Under the pieces are notes generated by a model, which saw nothing but the letters and a program-made list of their open reading frames with translations, searched no databases and was not told where the DNA came from. Positions 60,889 through 64,000 of a stretch of DNA of 64,000 nt are shown one piece after another (within the stretch, counting starts at the first letter, position 1; the number at the start of each line of letters is the position of its first letter). The position numbers were made by a program, and so were the translations under genes. The stretch is from Paenibacillus amylolyticus (GTDB lineage Bacteria; Bacillota; Bacilli; Paenibacillales; Paenibacillaceae), in contig NZ_CP121451.1 of the NCBI RefSeq assembly GCF_029689945.1, positions 186,001 through 250,000 on the forward strand. The letters run 5' to 3'.

Positions 60889-61569
60889 GTGAAGAAAAAG
60901 TTTATTATTGCGTTATCTAGCTTTACACTTCTTGGAGGTATGGCTATTGGCGCCGGAGCAGCACCGATCCTCGAGAAAATTACGGCCAATCTGAATTGGG
61001 GAATCAATTACAACATTTCAGGCAAAGCATGGAGCCCCGTAGATCAAAATGGTAAGAAATTAGCTGCAATTACATATAACAATACGACATACCTACCTGT
61101 TCGTTCAGTAGGCGAAGCACTTGGAGTAGCAGTAGATTATAACGGTAGCAGCCAAACTCTTACGCTTGGTGAGAAATCAGATACAACACCTATTACATCC
61201 GAGAAAATTGAAGTGAAAAGAGATTCCTTTGTAACCAAAGATAAACAGTTTACAGTGCAACAAGACAAAGATTATGAATCAGGAGTAGTTATGAAAGAAA
61301 TTTTTACATATCAAGAATTCACTCTACTCCCTGAAGGTAAATATCAAACAATCGAACTTTCCGTATTCCCTGTGAAAATGAACAATACTGTTAGTCTAAA
61401 AGTATTCGATGGAGAAGTGTTGCTTAAAGAATTCGAAGTCAATGCTTCTAGTGGGAAACAAACAGCTTCATTTGATATCGGTGGAGTTAAAAAACTTAGA
61501 TTCACTACAGATATACCAAATATAGGTTTCACGTCACAGTCCCTGTTTGTGACTGGTAGCTACAAATAA
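60889..61569 (+). CDS. secreted copper-amine-oxidase-like stalk-domain protein
   Basis: A 226-residue secreted protein. The GTG start follows AGGAGG by 8 nt. Signal peptide: KKFIIALSSFTLLGGMAIGA with GAGAAP. A stalk domain follows at about 35-95 (AITYNNTTYLPVRSVGEALG, VAVDYNGSSQTLTLGE). The C-terminal 120 residues are beta-rich (NPCBM-like; YQTIELSVFPVKMNNTVSLK, TASFDIGGVKKLRFTTDIP), which could bind carbohydrate. Base composition is more AT-rich than that of the neighbouring genes. It has a strong promoter and terminator and looks like a single-gene unit. Confidence 0.85.
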   Translation: MKKKFIIALSSFTLLGGMAIGAGAAPILEKITANLNWGINYNISGKAWSPVDQNGKKLAAITYNNTTYLPVRSVGEALGVAVDYNGSSQTLTLGEKSDTTPITSEKIEVKRDSFVTKDKQFTVQQDKDYESGVVMKEIFTYQEFTLLPEGKYQTIELSVFPVKMNNTVSLKVFDGEVLLKEFEVNASSGKQTASFDIGGVKKLRFTTDIPNIGFTSQSLFVTGSYK

Positions 61570-61617
61570 ATAGTAAACCATCACTCATTTTATATTCGTG
61601 GGAACAGTAGAAAAAGT

Positions 61618-61666
61618 AAATCAAAAGAACACCGTACTTTTAAAAGTACCGGTGTTCTTTTGATTT
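61618..61666. terminator. bidirectional Rho-independent terminator
   Basis: AAATCAAAAGAACACC and GGTGTTCTTTTGATTT arms with an inner GTACTTT / AAAGTAC stem. Very strong in both directions. Confidence 0.9.
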
Positions 61667-61713
61667 GTGCAAATTATTTAATTAGCTTACCGTCTAATGT
61701 CTATCCACCGCGC

Positions 61714-62337
61714 TTACCCCTGTGTCTTAAACCAAGCTGCCGCGGCTTCTGCCTCGGTACGTGTCAACTGATGACCCTGACGCTCCCAGTGCATGGTTAC
61801 ATCGGCACCTGCACCGCTGAGCAGTGAAGACAGTTCCTCGGTTTCAAGTCTGGGTACAATCGGATCGTTCTCGCCTGCACCAATGAACACAGGCAAACCT
61901 TTCAGATCCGGCAATTCCAGTCCGCGCAGCGGTACCATTGGATGATGCAGAATCGCACCTTTGAATACATCCGCTTGATGGAAGATCAGGCTTGCGGCAA
62001 TGTTGGCACCGTTAGAGTAGCCCAGTGCATACACGTTGGACCGATCGAAACCGTATTCCACCGCAGCCGCATCGACAAAAGATCCCAACTCTGCCGTACG
62101 AGCAATCAAGTCTTCTTCGTCAAAAATACCTTCGGCCAAGCGGCGGAAGAAACGGGGCATCCCGTTCTCCGATACGTTACCCCGCACCCCAAGGATTCCC
62201 GCTCCTGGCGCGATCATCTCCGCAAGACCGATCAGATCGTTCTCCGTACCACCTGTACCGTGAAGCAGCAGGATTGTTGGCGCATCAGCCTGTGCACCTG
62301 CTTTATAGATATGTTTCATCGTATTGGTTGTGGTCAT
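61714..62337 (-). CDS. mhqD: MhqD-like carboxylesterase/hydrolase
   Basis: A 207-residue alpha/beta hydrolase of the phospholipase/carboxylesterase group. HGTGGTENDLIGLA (oxyanion), GYSNGANIAASL (S nucleophile), GAGENDPIVPRLE (D) and WERQGHQLTRTE (H) form the catalytic set. In B. subtilis MhqD and MhqE are co-expressed under MhqR in response to quinones and catechols. Here the ATG overlaps the mhqE stop by 4 bp. It would hydrolyse an ester or lactone of an oxidised quinone. It ends 47 bp before the bidirectional terminator. Confidence 0.88.
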   Translation of the reverse strand: MTTTNTMKHIYKAGAQADAPTILLLHGTGGTENDLIGLAEMIAPGAGILGVRGNVSENGMPRFFRRLAEGIFDEEDLIARTAELGSFVDAAAVEYGFDRSNVYALGYSNGANIAASLIFHQADVFKGAILHHPMVPLRGLELPDLKGLPVFIGAGENDPIVPRLETEELSSLLSGAGADVTMHWERQGHQLTRTEAEAAAAWFKTQG

Positions 62338-63284
62338 GATTTGGACTCTCCCTTCCATTCACGTACTTCAATTCGTGGCAACAATTGTTCAATCTGCTCG
62401 CGCTGTGGTTCATACCATTCAGGCAGCATCAGTTTCTCGCCCATTCTCTCTGCGGGTTCATCCCGTGCAAATCCCGGAGGATCTGTAGCCAGTTCGAACA
62501 GTATGCCTCCCGGCTCCCGGAAATACACCGCATTGAAGTATTGACGGTCAATGACCGGCGTTGGATGGTACCCGGATTGTTCAAGATCCTGTTGAATTTG
62601 TTCATGCTCCGTATAATCTTTCGCACGCCATGCAATATGGTGAACCGTTCCGGCTCCGCCAATCCCGCGTTGGATGCCTGTAGACTGAATGTCGATAATC
62701 TGACCGATATCACCGCTTGCCTGAAGACGGAGGATTCCATCTTCTTCGCCAACCTGCTCCAGACCCAGTTTGCTCACCAATACGTCCATGGTTTTCTCAG
62801 GAACATGACTGAACAGTACCGCACCGCCGAATCCTTTGATGGCATGTTCCGGTGTTACACCGTTAAACGTCCATTTGCTTGGCTGACCACCTTCGCGTTC
62901 AACCAGTTCAAGCAACAAGCCGCCTTTGTCAAAGAAACGGATATACTGCTCACCGAATCTGGTTTTATTTTCATATGGAATATCGAAGGATGCAAGGCGT
63001 TCTTTCCAGAAAGGCAGGCTTCCCACCGGAACCGCATATACGGTAACTCCAGTCTGACCTGAACCTATGACACCTCTTCTTGAATTCTGCTGCGGGAAGA
63101 AGGTGATAATTGTGCCCGGCGCACCCTGCTCATTCCCGTAATACAAGTGATACACGTCTGGTGCATCAAAGTTAATTGTTTTTTTCACCAGTCTGAGGCC
63201 CAACACGCCTGCGTAAAAATCAACGTTTTTCTGTGCATCGTCTACAAAAGCTGTAATATGATGAATGCCCGAAGTTCTGAACAT
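62334..63284 (-). CDS. mhqE: MhqE-like ring-cleavage dioxygenase (VOC family)
   Basis: A 316-residue protein of two vicinal-oxygen-chelate modules. First module: GIHHITAFVDDAQKNVDFYA, GVLGLRLVKKTINFD with metal ligand H; second: AGTVHHIAWRAKDYTEHEQI with H and a final E in PGGILFELATDPPGF. Matches B. subtilis YodE/MhqO/MhqE. It would open hydroquinone or catechol rings with Fe2+ and O2. ATG 63284 follows GGGAGTGG; the longer frame lacks a site. Part of the mhqE-mhqD operon. The palindrome at 63363-63378 may be an operator. Confidence 0.92.
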   Translation of the reverse strand: MFRTSGIHHITAFVDDAQKNVDFYAGVLGLRLVKKTINFDAPDVYHLYYGNEQGAPGTIITFFPQQNSRRGVIGSGQTGVTVYAVPVGSLPFWKERLASFDIPYENKTRFGEQYIRFFDKGGLLLELVEREGGQPSKWTFNGVTPEHAIKGFGGAVLFSHVPEKTMDVLVSKLGLEQVGEEDGILRLQASGDIGQIIDIQSTGIQRGIGGAGTVHHIAWRAKDYTEHEQIQQDLEQSGYHPTPVIDRQYFNAVYFREPGGILFELATDPPGFARDEPAERMGEKLMLPEWYEPQREQIEQLLPRIEVREWKGESKS

Positions 63285-63362
63285 AATCTCCACTCCCTTG
63301 GTTTTAGTAGTATCATAAGTTAATTTTGCTTCTTTTATTTATTGTATTGATTTCGTTTATTT

Positions 63363-63378
63363 ATCTTTAAATTAAGAT
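63363..63378. promoter_or_regulatory. MhqR-like palindrome upstream of mhqE
   Basis: ATCTTTAAATTAAGAT has arms ATCTT and AAGAT with a 6-bp centre. The B. subtilis MhqR operator is of the type ATCTC...GAGAT with a similar spacing. It lies 79 bp before the mhqE ATG, amid an AT-rich region. The MarR-type regulator gene is not in this window. Confidence 0.45.
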
Positions 63379-63447
63379 TCTTTAAATTTATATTAATCTA
63401 TTGAACTACAATATGCAAGCATTTATTTTAAAATTAAGATGTAAACC

Positions 63448-63485
63448 AAAAAACAGGCCCCGATGACACCGGGAACCTGTTTATC
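63448..63485 (-). terminator. Rho-independent terminator after the CBS protein gene
   Basis: In the minus direction AACAGG / CCTGTT with an inner TTCCCGGT...CGGGG stem is followed by TTTTTTGG. It ends the CorC-type gene. Confidence 0.75.
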
Positions 63486-63552
63486 TTTAGAACAATTAAG
63501 TCGCTTCACTTCAATACTTCGTTAGTGCTGTAATTCTTTTGAACACTGCTTT

Positions 63553-64000
63553 TTAAACCAACTTCATTCTTTTTGGAGGATTCACCAAATCTTTGTGCTC
63601 GTATTCATCCTTGATATCTCCGACAATCTCTTCAAGGATATCCTCCATCGTAACCATACCTACCGTAACACCTGCCTCGTTTTTCACGGTTGCAATGTGT
63701 ACACGGCTTTGCTGCATCTGAATCAGCACGTCCTTGATCGGAGAACGCTCGGAGAAACTCGGCGTATTATGAACAAATGTCTCCATATTGAAGGCGCGGC
63801 CTGCAGCCACACTCGTCAGCATTTCTTTTGTATTGATGAAACCAACAAAATGCGCCTGATCTCCATTTGTAATAACAGGGTATCTCGTGTATTCATGTCG
63901 ATTCAACGTCTCAATGATCTGATCAAGCGGCATTTCTTTATTTAAGGTAACAATTTTATCTCTTGGAATCATGATCTCCTGAAGCAGACGCTCATCAAAA
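63553..64000 (-). CDS. CorC/HlyC-type CBS-domain protein (N-terminus outside window)
   Basis: The C-terminal 148 codons of a CNNM/CorC-type membrane protein. The frame continues upstream of the first ATG (FDERLLQEIMIPRDKIVTLN) to the edge, so the true start is outside. The EIMIPR motif starts the CBS pair: MIPRDKIVTLNKEMPLDQII, RYPVITNGDQAHFVGFINTK, then SPIKDVLIQMQQSRVHIATV, GVTVGMVTMEDILEEIVGDI. The end (DEYEHKDLVNPPKRMKLV) lacks the usual CorC_HlyC C-terminal domain, which suggests a short form. These proteins act in Mg2+ homeostasis or haemolysin-like transport; the transmembrane DUF21 domain would lie upstream. Confidence 0.85.
   Translation of the reverse strand, partial: FDERLLQEIMIPRDKIVTLNKEMPLDQIIETLNRHEYTRYPVITNGDQAHFVGFINTKEMLTSVAAGRAFNMETFVHNTPSFSERSPIKDVLIQMQQSRVHIATVKNEAGVTVGMVTMEDILEEIVGDIKDEYEHKDLVNPPKRMKLV

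Noticed and set aside
1..64000. tRNA or rRNA genes
   Set aside because: No cloverleaf-type sequence or rRNA segment was recognised on either strand; short or degenerate copies cannot be excluded by eye.

Overview
The window looks like a low-to-mid GC Gram-positive chromosome, most probably Paenibacillus. The support is SLH-domain and stalk-domain (copper-amine-oxidase-like) surface proteins, a dgkB-rlmCD neighbourhood, YerB- and YerC-like proteins, mhqE-mhqD, and strong AGGAGG ribosome binding sites with frequent GTG and TTG starts. The genus is inferred from gene content; no rRNA is present.

Positions 1 to about 24,256 are one end of an integrated tailed prophage, read almost entirely on the minus strand; it continues off the left edge. 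From the host junction leftwards it holds a tyrosine integrase with a LexA-like box, a CI-like repressor with an ImmA-type protease, an operator-rich switch, a Cro-like protein and an excisionase-like protein. Next comes a DNA-metabolism module: AbrB-like regulator, two proteins with prion-like YGQ-rich regions flanking a Cas4/AddB-like nuclease, family A DNA polymerase, AAA+ ATPase, MazG-like protein, ArpU-like regulator, VapE-type primase/helicase, a TGTCAAC repeat array that may be the origin, VRR-NUC nuclease and SNF2 helicase. After a DUF3310 protein and a sigma-like late regulator there is a terminator-bounded accessory cassette, which starts with an Acb2-family (anti-CBASS cyclic-nucleotide sponge) gene and includes a beta-propeller protein. 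Then come terS, terL and the portal gene. The integrase sits against the 3' end of host rlmCD, the likely attachment gene.

Positions 24,241 to 64,000 are host chromosome: rlmCD, dgkB, a secreted NLP/NPP1-type toxin, a ketopantoate-reductase-like gene divergent from its TetR regulator, a CbiX chelatase and YerC, AlkC, CorA flanked by two groups of DnaA-box-like sites, Pit phosphate transport with its DUF47 partner, a YerB lipoprotein, DoxX behind an Fnr/Rex-like palindrome, a 4.8-kb SLH surface protein with tail-collar domains and ten InlB-type B-repeats, hydrolases, an AraC regulator, a 1,040-residue stalk/FN3-like secreted protein, ilvA, a GH3 beta-glucosidase, mhqE-mhqD and a partial CorC/HlyC-type CBS protein.

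One caution applies throughout. At least twelve otherwise intact genes, phage and housekeeping alike, are broken by single-base indels, mostly one base missing from a short homopolymer. This looks like uncorrected sequencing error rather than gene decay, so frameshifted genes are given as single reconstructed loci.
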